From Rutidosis leptorrhynchoides (lineage: Eukaryota > Streptophyta > Magnoliopsida > Asterales > Asteraceae), in contig NC_092335.1 in assembly GCF_046630445.1 (NCBI RefSeq), positions 628,587,501 to 628,651,500 of the forward strand: a stretch of 64,000 nt of DNA. Direction: 5' to 3'. Position numbers and translations under genes: made by a program. Under the pieces are notes generated by a model. It saw only the letters and a program-made list of their open reading frames with translations, had not been told where the DNA came from and ran no database searches. Below are positions 41,876 to 54,769 of this stretch, piece after piece (position 1 is the stretch's first letter; each line of letters opens with the position of its first letter).

Positions 41876-44800
41876 TTTAACGGGTGGGTACTGTAACGAC
41901 CCGGATTTTTCCGATCGTTTTACACTTATAAGATTAATATTTACATAAATTAAAACTTACCAACATGATAAGCAATCTAAATTGTTGAGATTTATGATTT
42001 TGAAAAGAGTTTTACATAACGTTTAACCGTCTAGTTTGACCGATGATATCACGAACTATACAATATATGTTAATTATACGTTTGTGTATATATATGTATA
42101 TATACATATTTAACATGATTTAAGGATGTTTAAATATCTCATTTTGTATTAATAACAATAAGTTATAAGTATATTTTGAAACTACTAACTTAAGCTTTCA
42201 AAACGATAACTATACGTAACGTTATTTGACATAAATACTTACGACCTATAATGTTTATACATATATCGTATATATAATGTATTTAATCACTTTTAAAGAC
42301 TTAAATACATAAAACAATATAAGTATATTCACAAAAGATAGCTATATTTGAATCCTCATTCCATTTTTCACAAGATTTCTATACGTATATCTAGAGTATA
42401 TGTACTCGTATCATACCTAGCTTCTATACGTATTTACTATTGGTATATACACATCAAATCACCACCAACCAGCCCTTGTTCATGCCTTATGTATAAGGTA
42501 ACTACTTTTGTTATTTAGTATGACAATTTCACATGATTAAAAGATCTTTTCACAAAATTACAAATTTATACACCTTTTACACCACCATAAATACATGCAT
42601 CCATTTTCAATTTTTGGAACATCATTTCTCTAGCTAAACACACACACTTACTAGCCTCATGTCTCTCTAAGAACTCCAGCAAAAATCCTCTCAAGAATCA
42701 CCTTAAACACCACCATAAAAAGATCAACAAAAACACTACAAAAATACAACTTTCAATTCAAGTTTATGTCTTAAGTTGCTTCCAATCTTTCATCCAATTT
42801 CATCACTCTTTTGGTTCTAGGTTTTTACTCCTCTTTTACAGCAATCTTGTCCAAGTAACTTGAGGTAGTAACTTTGTTCATAACCTTATTCGATTCATAT
42901 ATATATAGCTATCTTATTGTATGGTATACAATTTTAACAACAAAAACATAGTTTGAATGATTTCAAACTTGTTTGCAAACTAAATAGATCCTTCTAACTT
43001 AACTTTTAAAATACTTCAAGACCTGTAATATAACTTAAATATATGCTAATTTAACAAGGTATAACTTGGTTTTTCAAAGAATACCTTAAAAAACTGTTTT
43101 TATGACGTCGGAGTGCAACCGGGGGCTGTTTTGGGTTGGATAATTAAAAACCATCTTGAACTTTGAATTGGAGGTTTATATTCTGGAAAAATGATATTTA
43201 TTATGAATATGTTAACACATAAAAATTTCATGATTTAATTCATAGTATAAGTATTTTTAGAAAAATGGTCATTAAATGATGTTTTTGTAACAAAAATGAT
43301 TAACTTCATAAGTTTCACCAAAATTTGACCTATGACCTATGATTTCGAATACAAACTAAGGTATTTACAGTTCATATTCTTAAAGAGGGACTCGATCCAA
43401 GGAAGTGGAAAGTTGAATCAACGAAAACGGAGTTGTAACGAAGAAATTATGACCAAAACAAAATCGGATATCCAAGACTAGTTTAGCCACGAAAATAATT
43501 GGAGAAAATTAAATAAATCACATCTCCCTAAAGTAACATGATATTTTATACATATGTACTCATAATTTAATTTTATATGGTTCAGGATCACCCGTAAACA
43601 ATACGAGAAGATTAATCATAAGATCCCATGATTGTACGCAACACGTCATTTGACAACACCGGTACTTTATGTACGCAACACGTCATTTGACAACACCGGT
43701 ACCATGGGTCAAGATTAATCTCGACCAATACATATACGATGGGGGTTTTATTTATTTCATTGGGGGTTTATTAAACAACTAAATATGAACCATTAAAATT
43801 GAATTACTAACATCGGACTGCTAACTACGGACTAAGGAATTATTAAAAGTATTAAAAGTATTATAAGTATATATATGTGACGATTGTTTAAAAAGAAAAG
43901 GTATTGATATATTATATATGGATAGGTTCGTGATATCAATCGGAGACCAAGTCAAAATTACATATCTTCAAGACAAAAGTGAGTATATAGTCCCACTTTT
44001 AAACTCTAAATATTTCGGGATGAGAATACATGTATTTTATGTTTTACGCTATGGACACAAGTAACTGAAAAATATATTCTACGTTGAGTTGTACCACTGG
44101 CATACTTCCCTGTAGCTTGGTAACTAATATTTACAGCGGTATTGTAAACGCGAATCCTGTTGATAGATCTATCGGGCCTGACAACCCCAACCGGACTGGA
44201 CGACCAGTATTCAACGGTTGCACAGTACTTCGTTTCGTGACTACACCTTGGTACGGTGTAGTAAGATTTCATAATAAAGGGAATATGCGACGTGATTAAA
44301 TGTTAAGTATGGTTACCAAGTGCTCAACCACTTAGAATATTTTTATTAAAATGTTTATATATGAAATCTTGTGTTCCATTGTTATTAGTTCACAATAACT
44401 TGATTATGAACACTAAACTCTCAATAAACAATAGATACAAATTATATGAACAAAATTGAGAGAACACGAATGATATATAATATGAAAGACAAAGTAATCG
44501 TGCTTGAGAGATACAAAATACAATGAACATCGTACCCCTATTTATACAAGGTTAAACCAAATCTCCAAGATTTGGTTTCCAAAACTACTTGACTAAAAGA
44601 TAGGAAAAGATAAACTAAAACTTATTAATATTCTAAACAAATCAGTGTTTATCTTCTAGAGATAATATCAAATCAAAACGTGATCTTCTAAATATTTATC
44701 CAGATCTCCAGAATTCCCATAGCTTCTTTACCAAGTAATTAAACCGTTCACACAAACAGATTCTGCAACTTGCATCTCCAGACTCTAACTTCCAGACTCT

Positions 44801-44881
44801 AACTTCCTGCAAAACATTTTGACTCATCAGATCTTATTCCAACAATCTCCCCCTATCTGATGATGTCAAAAACTACCCTTT

Positions 44882-45364
44882 CTACTTCTTCAGTTTTGCA
44901 AGCTCTTTTTCGATCAACCTACATTTGCTCTTCATTGACTTAATGCTCTTCAACATAAACAACTTACCTTCCAAATGTTTCAACAATTTAACCCGAAAAG
45001 GATGATTCTGTTCATTCGTACACCTAGTTAACAGTCCAAGCAACAAGTTAATGTCAGCACCTTCAAACTGCTCTACTCTAATCAGCATCCTTTGGTTTCT
45101 AGTCGTTTTAATCATCAGAGCATCTAGATATTCAACATAACATTCATCAATGAACTGCAAATGTTCTGGAACAGAGTATCTACCAACATGTCCTCTAAAT
45201 CTTCTCTCTTTCATCTCCAAATTGAACATACTACAGAAAACTTCATAGTCCTTCGAGCTAATAAAACCTTCTTCAAACACAAGATGAACTAAATTACAAA
45301 CTTTCTTAAACACTTCATCAACAATTTCCTTATCTCCCTCACATCTTTGAATACAAATAGCCAA
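44882..45364 (-). CDS. Fourth ORF of copia-2, copy 2
   Basis: Same protein as 22919-23401: about 160 residues, no ATG of its own, +1 frame overlap with the preceding ORF, basic C-terminal helix, unknown function. Confidence 0.5.
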   Translation of the reverse strand: MAICIQRCEGDKEIVDEVFKKVCNLVHLVFEEGFISSKDYEVFCSMFNLEMKERRFRGHVGRYSVPEHLQFIDECYVEYLDALMIKTTRNQRMLIRVEQFEGADINLLLGLLTRCTNEQNHPFRVKLLKHLEGKLFMLKSIKSMKSKCRLIEKELAKLKK

Positions 45365-45374
45365 CCCTCTCCAT

Positions 45375-47849
45375 TCACAAAAACCTAAACCTTTTATTCA
45401 TCAAAGACCTCAGCCTCTCTTGAGCAGCAGCAATATCAAGAACACTTTCTTGACCACCAACTATGATTTGAGTACCACTTTCACCAACATCGGTTTGAAC
45501 ACCAGATTGATCAACACTAGCACCACACTCTTCAACATTCATTTGTACATCCTCACCTGTGTCAACACCATCACCTGTACCCATTTGACTTACATTTGCA
45601 ACCACAACTTGAACATTTTCAACATTTTCTTGAGAAACTGCTTGATCACCATCATCTCTAACTTGATCACCATCATCTCTAACAACAATCTCATCTTCAA
45701 CCATTGGAACAACTTCAGCATCAACAACTTCAGTTTCAATAACCTCAGCTTCAGTTTCAGTTCTTTCATTATCATTATTCTCCCCCTCAACCTGTAACTC
45801 CCCCTCAATATGAGCCCTTTTGGAAGACTCACCATCACCACCTGCAGCTAACCTCTTTCGTTTCTCCCCCTTTTTGACATCATCTTGAGAGAGAGCAGAT
45901 AAGAATCTCCAAATTTCAGCTTGATCATCCTTAATAGACTTGATATCTGAGGCAAAACCAGCAAAACACTCTTTAATTTCTTCAACACCCTGCATCTTAG
46001 CCTCCAAACTGCTCAATCGATCACCAAAACCTGCAATATCACCAGAACCCTGTACAATCCCAACCAACCTCCTAACCTCCAACACCTCATTATTTGAAAC
46101 CAAATTATTATTATTAAAGTTAGAATGAAGTTTATTAATTTGTGACTGCACACCCTGAAGCTTGTCATCAAACTCCTGAGCCATAGAAGTCAAAGCTTGA
46201 GAAAAGCCAACCTCTGTGACTGGTGCCTCAGCCTGCAATGTAGAACCAGTTGGGATTAATAAAGGTTGTATGTCCTCAACACTTACCTGTTGTGAAGTAG
46301 AGTGATCCTTGGACAAAGAAGTTATTGAGACTTGTACTTCATCCTGTGATCTGAATGAAGCATTGGCAGCCTGTGCAAGAATGTGTAAGGATTGGACATT
46401 TGGAGAGTGGAGTGGCAGACTGATGTCTGAGGTAGGTTTAGTCATAGATTGGTCTTGAGTTTGGTTTGATAAGTCCAGGATTGGGACTTGATTTAAGTTA
46501 TCTGAGGGGGTTAATTCAGTAACTGTAATGAGGTTATCCAAGCTCACTATCCTAGATGGTTTAGGCTGGGTTAAAGTACTCCCCTCACCAACCTCTAGCA
46601 GAGGTGATGGAGTTGCACTTGCAGCACCTTGCCTAATAGATGTTTGATGTGCATCTATGGGTGCTGAAACAACTAGGTTTTCAGACATGTGAATATTCTC
46701 AATATGAGTTGGTAAGCTCATAAGGTTGTTTAATGGAGAGTGTACCTCTTGAGCAGTGGGAGAAGGTGGGTTTGAATCAAGTTGGAGTTCCTCATTCATG
46801 CCTTCTGCCTGCTCTGCTTGTTGATCATTATGTGGTGGAGTAACTGGGGGTGCAGAATCAGAATGATCAGATTCTATAATTGGTTGATCAATGTTTTGAT
46901 CACCTGCAGACCCTGGTTGATCAGACCCTGCATGTGATTCCCCTTCAGACCCTGATTGCTCATGATCTAAAGGTTGATCTGGTTGACCAGGTTGAGCTGG
47001 TTGACCATTGTTGATCCACTGAAGCATAGCTGGAGTGAGTCCAATTTCATTGTTGTGGATGTGACTGTGAAACATCCTTGTGCTACACTCAGGAACAGCT
47101 GTAAACTCATAAACCCTGAACACCCTCAACCCATCATACAAATTAGGAGTAATAGCCTGTTCTATCATCAAACTTAAAACCCTTATGAATGGAACATTAT
47201 GATCTCTGGGTGTTCTTTCAGCTAACAACAACATCTCATTGAAATACAACCTTGCAAAATCGATATTCCTCCCAGTAACAATAGCATGAAACAAGTAAGC
47301 CTCAAAATCATTGATTTCAGTCAAGCTACCACTTTTGAAACTCAAACTCCTTACAACATTCGACAAAACAAACATCCATCGAGGTGAAAACATACTTGTT
47401 TTAACAGTTGAATCAGTCACTTGTTGACCTACCATATTAAAGCTTAATCTAGCAGCTGATTTAGAAGTCGTTCTAACATAATCGTTTCTCATTGGAAAGT
47501 TTAAAGCTAACCTTAGATGATCTTCAGTAAGGACAAGTGTGTTGTTACCGTTTCTGTAAGTCCCTGTAAGCGTCCATGCTTCTCTATCACCAACACAGGT
47601 GTACCAAAATTCGGCTAACAACTCAGGAAACATTATGGTCGTTTTGAAGAATGCATCCCTTAGTGGATGATTATGCATGAACTCGATCACCTCTTCATAA
47701 CCTTCATTCGCAAAATTCTCTGGAATACTATCACAAGCAACTCGATTGTTTGCTGAAACCATAACATCTTTGTTTGCTTTGATCTCTACAGCTCGGATCA
47801 TGTTTGGAGTGGGTACCAGAACATAAGGAATGTACTTTGTGCGTGCCAT
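45375..47849 (-). CDS. Third ORF of copia-2, copy 2 (824 aa)
   Basis: Identical to the protein at 23412-25886: folded N-terminal third, low-complexity middle, coiled coils, basic nuclear-localisation-like cluster, acidic tail. Candidate own promoter upstream: TATA box 47961-47968, TGACGTCA 48131-48138. Confidence 0.7.
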   Translation of the reverse strand: MARTKYIPYVLVPTPNMIRAVEIKANKDVMVSANNRVACDSIPENFANEGYEEVIEFMHNHPLRDAFFKTTIMFPELLAEFWYTCVGDREAWTLTGTYRNGNNTLVLTEDHLRLALNFPMRNDYVRTTSKSAARLSFNMVGQQVTDSTVKTSMFSPRWMFVLSNVVRSLSFKSGSLTEINDFEAYLFHAIVTGRNIDFARLYFNEMLLLAERTPRDHNVPFIRVLSLMIEQAITPNLYDGLRVFRVYEFTAVPECSTRMFHSHIHNNEIGLTPAMLQWINNGQPAQPGQPDQPLDHEQSGSEGESHAGSDQPGSAGDQNIDQPIIESDHSDSAPPVTPPHNDQQAEQAEGMNEELQLDSNPPSPTAQEVHSPLNNLMSLPTHIENIHMSENLVVSAPIDAHQTSIRQGAASATPSPLLEVGEGSTLTQPKPSRIVSLDNLITVTELTPSDNLNQVPILDLSNQTQDQSMTKPTSDISLPLHSPNVQSLHILAQAANASFRSQDEVQVSITSLSKDHSTSQQVSVEDIQPLLIPTGSTLQAEAPVTEVGFSQALTSMAQEFDDKLQGVQSQINKLHSNFNNNNLVSNNEVLEVRRLVGIVQGSGDIAGFGDRLSSLEAKMQGVEEIKECFAGFASDIKSIKDDQAEIWRFLSALSQDDVKKGEKRKRLAAGGDGESSKRAHIEGELQVEGENNDNERTETEAEVIETEVVDAEVVPMVEDEIVVRDDGDQVRDDGDQAVSQENVENVQVVVANVSQMGTGDGVDTGEDVQMNVEECGASVDQSGVQTDVGESGTQIIVGGQESVLDIAAAQERLRSLMNKRFRFL

Positions 47850-48158
47850 TATAATCGATCGAAGGAGAATTGCAGAAAAATTGAGGGAATTTTGAACTTG
47901 AAGATCGAAAAGGGGATTTAGGGTTTCAAAGATTGAAATCGATTGTGACAGATGGAGGGATATTTATATCTAACAAGATTTCAAAAAAGTTACTTTTAAC
48001 CCTCCAACTTATTTACCGTTTACCCCTTTTAAAATAACCCTTTTTCCTTTTAAAAACAAAAATAAAAAATATACTAAAATACATAATAAAAAAATAAAAG
48101 AAATAAATAACCTCAGACTCTGGATAAATATGACGTCATCCAGACTCTGAAAATCAGA

Positions 48159-48161
<3 letters not shown>
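47850..48161 (-). promoter_or_regulatory. Promoter-like spacer before the 824-aa ORF, copy 2
   Basis: Same elements as 25887-26198, no change seen. Confidence 0.5.

Positions 48162-48189
<28 letters not shown>
48162..48189 (-). repeat. Poly(A) tract (28 nt) after pol, copy 2
   Basis: 28 T on the plus strand against 36 in copy 1. This 8-nt difference is the only length change between the two units right of the 16-bp indel. Confidence 0.95.
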
Positions 48190-48193
<4 letters not shown>

Positions 48194-48201
48194 CAACAAG
48201 A

Positions 48202-51200
48202 TTAGAGAGTGTCTTCACATGTCAACATTTCTGTTGATGGATTTATCATACCAAGTTTTTCTAGAAGATAGAAATGCCTCTCTTCAGGAAGTGCCTTTGT
48301 AAAAATATCTGCCAGATGATCTTTTGTGCCAATATGTTTTAAAACCACTTTGCCTTTCTCAACACAATCTCTTATAAAATGATGTCTGATCTCTATGTGC
48401 TTGGTCCTGGAATGAAACACTGGATTTTCAGTAATAGCAATAGCACTTTCATTATCACACATGATTGGAGTTTTGGTTAATGATAATCCAAAATCCAATA
48501 ACTGATGTTGCATCCAAAGCAATTGAGCACAACAACTCCCTGCAGCTACATATTCAGCTTCTGCTGTTGAAGTAGCAACTGAATTCTGCTTTTTACTTGA
48601 CCAGCTCACCAATTTGCCACCTAACAATTGACAACCACCAGATGTGCTTTTTCTGTCTAACTTACAACCTGCATAGTCTGCATCTGTATAACCAATTAGA
48701 TCAAACCCTGAGTCTTTAGCATACCAAAGACCCAGGTTAGGAGTACCTTTCAGGTATCTAAAAATTCTTTTCACAGCCTTATAATGAGACTCTTTAGGAT
48801 CTGACTGATAACGTGCACACATACATGTAGCAAACATTATATCAGGTCTACTAGCAGTTAAGTATAACAAAGATCCAATCATACCTCTATAGGTTGATTG
48901 ACAAGTTGGTTTTCCAGATTCATCTTTATCAAGCTTTTCAGAAATACTCATTGGGGTTCTTAAAGTGGAACAATTTTTAAAACCAAATTTAGTAAGCATA
49001 TCAGAAACATAATTACTTTGGTTAATAAAAATACCCTCTTGACTTTGCTTAATTTGAAGCCCAAGAAAATAGTTTAGAGTACACAAATTACTCATCCTAT
49101 ATTCTTTTGACATTATATCTGAAAACCATTTTCTCAAAGTTGGATTAGTAGACCCAAAAATAATGTCATCAACATAAATTTGAACCAGTAACACATCACC
49201 TTTCTCCTTTTTGATGAATAGAGTCTTGTCAATAGCTCCTCTAGAAAATTTCTTTTCTAGAAGAAATGTTGACAGAGTATCATACCAGGCTCTGGGAGCT
49301 TGTTTCAGACCATACAAAGCTTTCTTCAACCTGTAAACATGCTTTGGAAACTTCTTATTTTTGAAACCAGGAGGATGTTTCACATACACCTCTTCTTGCA
49401 AAATACCATTCAGAAAAGCACTCTTCACATCCATTTGAAACACCACAAAGTCTTTATCTGAGGCATAAGCTAGAAACAATCTGATTGCTTCAATTCTAGC
49501 AACAGGAGCAAATGTCTCATCATAATCTATACCTTCTTCTTGTCTATACCCTTGAGCCACCAACCTTGCTTTGTTTCTAACCACAATACCATCTTTATCA
49601 ACCTTGTTTCTATAAACCCACTTAGTGCCAATTGCAGTTTTACCTTCAGGTTTTGGAACCAATTCCCACACATCATTTCTTTCAAACTCTGTCAATTCTT
49701 CAGTCATAGCTTCAACCCAATCATTATCTGACAATGCTTCATCTACTTCTTTGGGTTCAATGAGTGAAAGAAAATTTGAGAAGAAACAATAATTAGCAAT
49801 TGCAAAATCAGACACAGGTGTCTGAGATGAAGAACCAGTTTTAGGTAAACCAGTAGGATCTACAACATAATCTTCAAGATGCTTTGGAATAACAATATTT
49901 CTAGAAGATTTTCTAATAGGAACAACAGGATTCACAGTAGTATTGGAAGGTTGATCATCTTCATGAATAACAATTGGCTCATCTTCTTGTTGAACTTCTT
50001 CAGTGAGAGCATTATCTGCAGAATGTTTCAGTCCAGACAAATTAAATTCATCTGTCTCAGACTCTGAATCTAGAGTCTGAGTACTGTTACCAGAAATTAA
50101 ATTTGACAATTCACCAAGTGCAGAATGCTCAGAACTAGAGGATTGATCCATTTCAATGGGACTTTCATCAAAGGAAACATTAATGGATTCTTCAATCTTC
50201 ATCCTCCTCTTATTATACACTCTATATGCTTTAGACACAGAAGAATAACCAATAAACACACCTTCATCAGATTTTGGCCTCATCTTTTCAAGCTGATCCC
50301 TTTGATTCAAAATATAGCACTTGCATCCAAATACATGAAAGTAATGAATAGTAGGCACCTTTTTATGATACAATTCATAGGGAGTTTTGCCATGTCTCTT
50401 CACAATTAATGACCTGTTTTGAGTATAACAAGCTGTATTGACAGCTTCTGCCCAGAATCTGAGTGCTACATTTGATTGACATAACATGGTTCTGGCTGCC
50501 TCAATAAGTGTTCTATTTCTTCTCTCAGCAACTCCATTCTGTTGTGGAGTTCTAACAGCTGAGAAATTTTGACCAATTCCAGATTCTTCACAAAATTCAA
50601 TTAAAGTAACATTCTTGAACTCAGTGCCATGGTCACTTCTCAATTGTTTAACAAGAACACCTTTTTGAACCTGCTCTTTCTTGATTAAATTAATGATTTC
50701 TTCAGGAGCATCACTCTTTGCAGCTAAAAAGATAACCCAGGTAAACCTTGAATACTCATCAACAACAACCAAAGTGTATCTTTTCCCACCTAGACTACTA
50801 GTGTTCATTGGACCAAAAAGATCCATATGAAGCATATGAAGTGGATCACTAATAGTAGCTAGGGATTTTGAGGGAAACTTTGTTTTGGTTTGTTTACCCA
50901 TAATGCAAGCAGAACAAGGTTTATCTTTCTTGAAAGGTTGCTGAGGCAAACCTCTAACAAGCTTCTTTTTGGAAAGCTCATTAATATTTTTAAAATTCAG
51001 ATGAGATAGCCTTTTATGCCAAAGCCAATTAAGTTCTGGAACAGACTGAGAATACAAGCATGTTTCAATTTCAGAATCAACAGAATCCAAATCCAGCATA
51101 TACACATTTTGAAATCTCCAGGCAACAAGAGTTGGTCTTCCTTTAGGATCATAAATAATTCCAGCTTTCTTTCTTATTCTGATCTCACAATCTTCATCAG

Positions 51201-51426
51201 CAATTTGACTCACACTTAGCAGATTATGCTTTAACCCTTCAACTAAAGCAACTTTCTTGAATGACACACTTCCAGCAATAACAGTACCATAACCAATAGT
51301 TTTTGCAACAGAATTATCACCATATCTCACAGAAGGACCCTTTTCTTCTACAAACCCTACAAGATGCTCTTTGCATCCAGTCATGTGTCTTGAGCAACCA
51401 CTGTCTAGATACCACTTATTACCCTG
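48202..51426 (-). CDS. pol: Pol polyprotein of copia-2, copy 2
   Basis: Same open frame and protein as 26247-29471 (protease DSG at the beginning, integrase D-D-E, RT YVDD, RNase H), first ATG at 51384. No additional stop has appeared since duplication. Confidence 0.9.
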   Translation of the reverse strand, partial: QGNKWYLDSGCSRHMTGCKEHLVGFVEEKGPSVRYGDNSVAKTIGYGTVIAGSVSFKKVALVEGLKHNLLSVSQIADEDCEIRIRKKAGIIYDPKGRPTLVAWRFQNVYMLDLDSVDSEIETCLYSQSVPELNWLWHKRLSHLNFKNINELSKKKLVRGLPQQPFKKDKPCSACIMGKQTKTKFPSKSLATISDPLHMLHMDLFGPMNTSSLGGKRYTLVVVDEYSRFTWVIFLAAKSDAPEEIINLIKKEQVQKGVLVKQLRSDHGTEFKNVTLIEFCEESGIGQNFSAVRTPQQNGVAERRNRTLIEAARTMLCQSNVALRFWAEAVNTACYTQNRSLIVKRHGKTPYELYHKKVPTIHYFHVFGCKCYILNQRDQLEKMRPKSDEGVFIGYSSVSKAYRVYNKRRMKIEESINVSFDESPIEMDQSSSSEHSALGELSNLISGNSTQTLDSESETDEFNLSGLKHSADNALTEEVQQEDEPIVIHEDDQPSNTTVNPVVPIRKSSRNIVIPKHLEDYVVDPTGLPKTGSSSQTPVSDFAIANYCFFSNFLSLIEPKEVDEALSDNDWVEAMTEELTEFERNDVWELVPKPEGKTAIGTKWVYRNKVDKDGIVVRNKARLVAQGYRQEEGIDYDETFAPVARIEAIRLFLAYASDKDFVVFQMDVKSAFLNGILQEEVYVKHPPGFKNKKFPKHVYRLKKALYGLKQAPRAWYDTLSTFLLEKKFSRGAIDKTLFIKKEKGDVLLVQIYVDDIIFGSTNPTLRKWFSDIMSKEYRMSNLCTLNYFLGLQIKQSQEGIFINQSNYVSDMLTKFGFKNCSTLRTPMSISEKLDKDESGKPTCQSTYRGMIGSLLYLTASRPDIMFATCMCARYQSDPKESHYKAVKRIFRYLKGTPNLGLWYAKDSGFDLIGYTDADYAGCKLDRKSTSGGCQLLGGKLVSWSSKKQNSVATSTAEAEYVAAGSCCAQLLWMQHQLLDFGLSLTKTPIMCDNESAIAITENPVFHSRTKHIEIRHHFIRDCVEKGKVVLKHIGTKDHLADIFTKALPEERHFYLLEKLGMINPSTEMLTCEDTL

Positions 51427-51456
51427 CTACACAAGACACAAGCAAAAGAAAAATGA

Positions 51457-52239
51457 TTAAATCTTAGGGGGAACCCACTTTGCAGTGGGTTCAGATGGAG
51501 TGTATTTAACTCTCCATACAAAAGCTTTGTTACCAATCCAGATCAACTTATCCATCACTGTTTTCAAAACACCTTTATTTTCACAAACTTTAGGTTTCCA
51601 TACCTTTTTGAAATTTTCAGGAAAACAAGATGATTTTGAGAATTTTTCTTGACCCTTTAATCTTTCACTAAGCTTTGAAATTCTCCTTTTCAGTTTTTTA
51701 ATAGTCTTAGCCTGTTTTGACTTTGACTTTCTTTTAGTTGACCATTTAGGATCTGGACAAGTGACACTATCAGAAGATGATTCAGTATCACTTATGCTAC
51801 TTGATTCTTGGGTGTCAGATTCTAGGTCAGAACATACACTTTCACTTTTAGAGACTAAACTGTTAGAGTCTGAAGGTTTCAATAGTTCAGACTCTGATGG
51901 ATTTCTACAATCTAAAATTATAGTCTCTGAAGGTTTAACAGGTTCTAATGATTTTACAAACTCAGTTGATCTTACAAAAGCATTAGTTAAAATTTTTCTC
52001 TCACCATCAAATTTTATAAAAGTATTTGGTAAAATGTCAGGCTTAAATATAATAGGATCAACTTCCACATTATTATCTAATGTGTAGTTTTCACCAAGTA
52101 TAGCTTTGACATCATTTGGTACTTGCTTAGCAATAGCATCAGAATTCTTTTTGGAAGAAACACACCAAGATTTGCAAATATTTTCATAATGGTTTGCCTT
52201 TTTAATTGATCTTCCTAATTCAGTATTTAACCGTTTAGT
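51457..52239 (-). pseudogene. Downstream gag segment of copia-2, copy 2
   Basis: Same as 29502-30284: in frame with gag and pol, bounded by stops on both sides, Ser-rich then basic coiled coil. Confidence 0.7.
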
Positions 52240-53745
52240 TTATTCTGAATATGCCATTTTGTATGTGTCAAGTTCTACCTCACATTCTTTTAATACTTTA
52301 ATTTCAGCATCTTTATCTTTGATGGTGTTCTTAAGCTCAATGATCTGTGTTCTTAACCTGTCACTATCTTCTAAGCACCAATTGAAATCAAGCAACAAAT
52401 ACTGAAACATTCTCACTTTTTCATTATTAAGATAGTTTACAAAGTTTTGTACCTTATAGGCAGAACCTTTGTTACAAGTAGAGTCTTTATCCATCTTCTC
52501 AATAGCTTTCAAATCTTCCTCAAACTTGCTAGACTCACTATCCTTTTCAATTATAGCCATCAGACACTTATCCTCTTCATCATCAGATGATGAATCTTCA
52601 TCTTCCCATGCTTCTGTGTACAATGCTTTCTCCTGTTCTTTATTCTTCAACTTTTCTGCTTCACCTTTCATCTTCTTGTACTTGAGTTTATACTTTCTTG
52701 CTTTGTCAACAGGTTTGTTGAAACTTGAACCTCCTTCACTCTTGGACCAGCAATCAGCAGCTATATGACCTACCTTGCCACACTTGAAACATTTAGCTTT
52801 CTTTGGATCAAAAGAACTCTTGCCTTTACCCTTCTTAAAACCAAACTTCTTCTGCTCAATCCTTTGAGTCAAAAGAGCCACTTGACTTTCCAGATCCTGA
52901 ATCTCCTCATCTACATCAGAATCACTATCATCAGAGGTCTCATCACTTTCAGAATCAACCCTACTAGAGTAACTAGAGAACAATTGCTTGTTCTTCTTAG
53001 TAGTAGCTATCAATGCAGCTTCTGGATCTTTAACAACTCTCTTAGCATTGATCTTGTTCTTCAACTGTGATTCTTCAAAGTTTGACAATATGCCAAACAA
53101 CTCACTTAGTTCATAAGTGTCTATCTTTTCACTGATTACCATTGATGTAATCACAGATTCAAAGTTTGAAGGTAACAGTTCAATGAACTTTTGACACAAC
53201 ACTTGTTGTGTTTTCTCTACACCAACACTTTCAAGATCATTAATCAGAACCTGGAATCTTGAATGAAGATCACTCAATGATTCTTTAGGCTGAGCAGCAA
53301 AATTTTCATAACACCTTATCAGATTCTTTTTCTTCTGAGTCTTAACAACTGTGACACCTTCATAGTCATTAAGCAAGAGATCCCACATAGCTTTTGCAGT
53401 TTTAGCATGACTGATCTTCCTGAGAATTGGAACAGTAACACCATTACCTATAATACTTCTTATCTTGCTATCAAGCTTGAACTTTATGGCTTCTGCTTCT
53501 GTCCACTTATCTCTTGGTTTTTCACGAAGATAAGCAGGTTGAGCAGAAGCAGTACTTGTAGCAGGAACAGCTTCAACCATTGTACCAGGTATAATAGGTC
53601 CTACTGTAAGGACTTGTTCAGCATCTTCATGAATCGAACCAAGAAACCATAGAACTTTTAGTTTCCAGGTTGCAAAGTCTGTGCCATCGAAAATTGGCAC
53701 TCCTTTACCAGCCATAACTGGAGTTGGGATGGTACTGGAGGACAT
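52240..53745 (-). CDS. gag: Gag of copia-2, copy 2 (501 aa to the first stop)
   Basis: Same as 30285-31790, with zinc knuckle CFKCGKVGHIAADC and the same TAA after AYSE. Confidence 0.85.
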   Translation of the reverse strand: MSSSTIPTPVMAGKGVPIFDGTDFATWKLKVLWFLGSIHEDAEQVLTVGPIIPGTMVEAVPATSTASAQPAYLREKPRDKWTEAEAIKFKLDSKIRSIIGNGVTVPILRKISHAKTAKAMWDLLLNDYEGVTVVKTQKKKNLIRCYENFAAQPKESLSDLHSRFQVLINDLESVGVEKTQQVLCQKFIELLPSNFESVITSMVISEKIDTYELSELFGILSNFEESQLKNKINAKRVVKDPEAALIATTKKNKQLFSSYSSRVDSESDETSDDSDSDVDEEIQDLESQVALLTQRIEQKKFGFKKGKGKSSFDPKKAKCFKCGKVGHIAADCWSKSEGGSSFNKPVDKARKYKLKYKKMKGEAEKLKNKEQEKALYTEAWEDEDSSSDDEEDKCLMAIIEKDSESSKFEEDLKAIEKMDKDSTCNKGSAYKVQNFVNYLNNEKVRMFQYLLLDFNWCLEDSDRLRTQIIELKNTIKDKDAEIKVLKECEVELDTYKMAYSE

Positions 53746-54769
53746 CTTTGAACAATATATGGATCGTTTTAAGATTACCGAATTGGATTTACACCAAACC
53801 CGCTCTGATACCAGTTATTAGTTCACAATAACTTGATTATGAACACTAAACTCTCAATAAACAATAGATACAAATTATATGAACAAAATTGAGAGAACAC
53901 GAATGATATATAATATGAAAGACAAAGTAATCGTGCTTGAGAGATACAAAATACAATGAACATCGTACCCCTATTTATACAAGGTTAAACCAAATCTCCA
54001 AGATTTGGTTTCCAAAACTACTTGACTAAAAGATAGGAAAAGATAAACTAAAACTTATTAATATTCTAAACAAATCAGTGTTTATCTTCTAGAGATAATA
54101 TCAAATCAAAACGTGATCTTCTAAATATTTATCCAGATCTCCAGAATTCCCATAGCTTCTTTACCAAGTAATTAAACCGTTCACACAAACAGATTCTGCA
54201 ACTTGCATCTCCAGACTCTAACTTCCAGACTCTAACTTCCTGCAAAACATTTTGACTCATCAGATCTTATTCCAACAATTGTTATAACGCTGCTAGCATC
54301 AAACCTATATATCTCACCAACTTTATGTTGACGTTTTAAAGCATGTTATTCTCAGGTATGAATTAAGTCTTCCGCTGTGCATTAGCTCATGTTAAGGATA
54401 CTACTTGGGACCTTTTAAGCCATGATACAAAGACGTTGCATTCGAGTCATTGGAGTTCAATAGAGAATATAAATAAGTAAATGACAGATTAGGTTATTTG
54501 GATATTATGAAATGTTAGACGAAAATGTCAAATATTGATGTAATGATAGTTTGCCTTTTAAGAATAAATGCAACGTTTGTAAAATGTATCATATAGAGGT
54601 CAAGTACCTCGCAATGTTATCATATGTTATTGTATTCGTCCAATGGATTGGGTCGGGTCGTCTCATTCTGGGATTTTTTTTTTAGGGTTTTCATGAAAGA
54701 AGGCAGTGATTTGCTTGGCTGATTTGTTTTCTAAATGAAAGAGTGAAGAGATACTCGTATTTTTTTTAC

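Larger units (their letters stand above)
44383..54277 (-). mobile_element. Sirevirus-like copia-2, copy 2 (9895 bp)
   Basis: Duplicate of 22420-32322, 8 bp shorter because of the poly-T tract. LTRs 44383-44844 and 53816-54277, purine tract 44845-44859, primer site 53802-53813, LTR TATA box 53971-53979. Target duplication ATTGT as in copy 1. Gag, pol and both extra ORFs are the same, including all in-frame stops. Confidence 0.9.
34953..54665 (+). mobile_element. Non-autonomous long LTR element, copy 2, with nested copia
   Basis: Duplicate of 12990-32710. 5' LTR 34953-37827, primer site 37830-37841, leader hairpin 37984-38013, 3' LTR 41892-44382 plus 54283-54665. It is not an independent insertion: flanks, nested copia and target duplications (TTCTG, right copy 54666-54670) are the same as in unit 1. 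Confidence 0.85.
41892..54665 (+). repeat. 3' LTR of LARD copy 2, split by copia-2
   Basis: Parts 41892-44382 and 54283-54665. It carries a private G to A change at 43954 (CG to CA), absent from the other three LTR copies. Confidence 0.85.
32815..54769 (+). repeat. Tandem unit 2 of the 21.96-kb direct duplication
   Basis: Second full copy, head-to-tail with unit 1. Its first 170 bp match the third, partial copy (54770 on) rather than unit 1: the base at 32833 (TTTCTGACTATT against TTTCTAACTATT) and the absence of the 16-bp duplication. The remainder follows unit 1. Confidence 0.95.

Noticed and set aside
44383-54277. Second, independent copia insertion
   Set aside because: Same insertion site, same target duplication and same host LTR variants as copy 1, so it arose by the tandem duplication.
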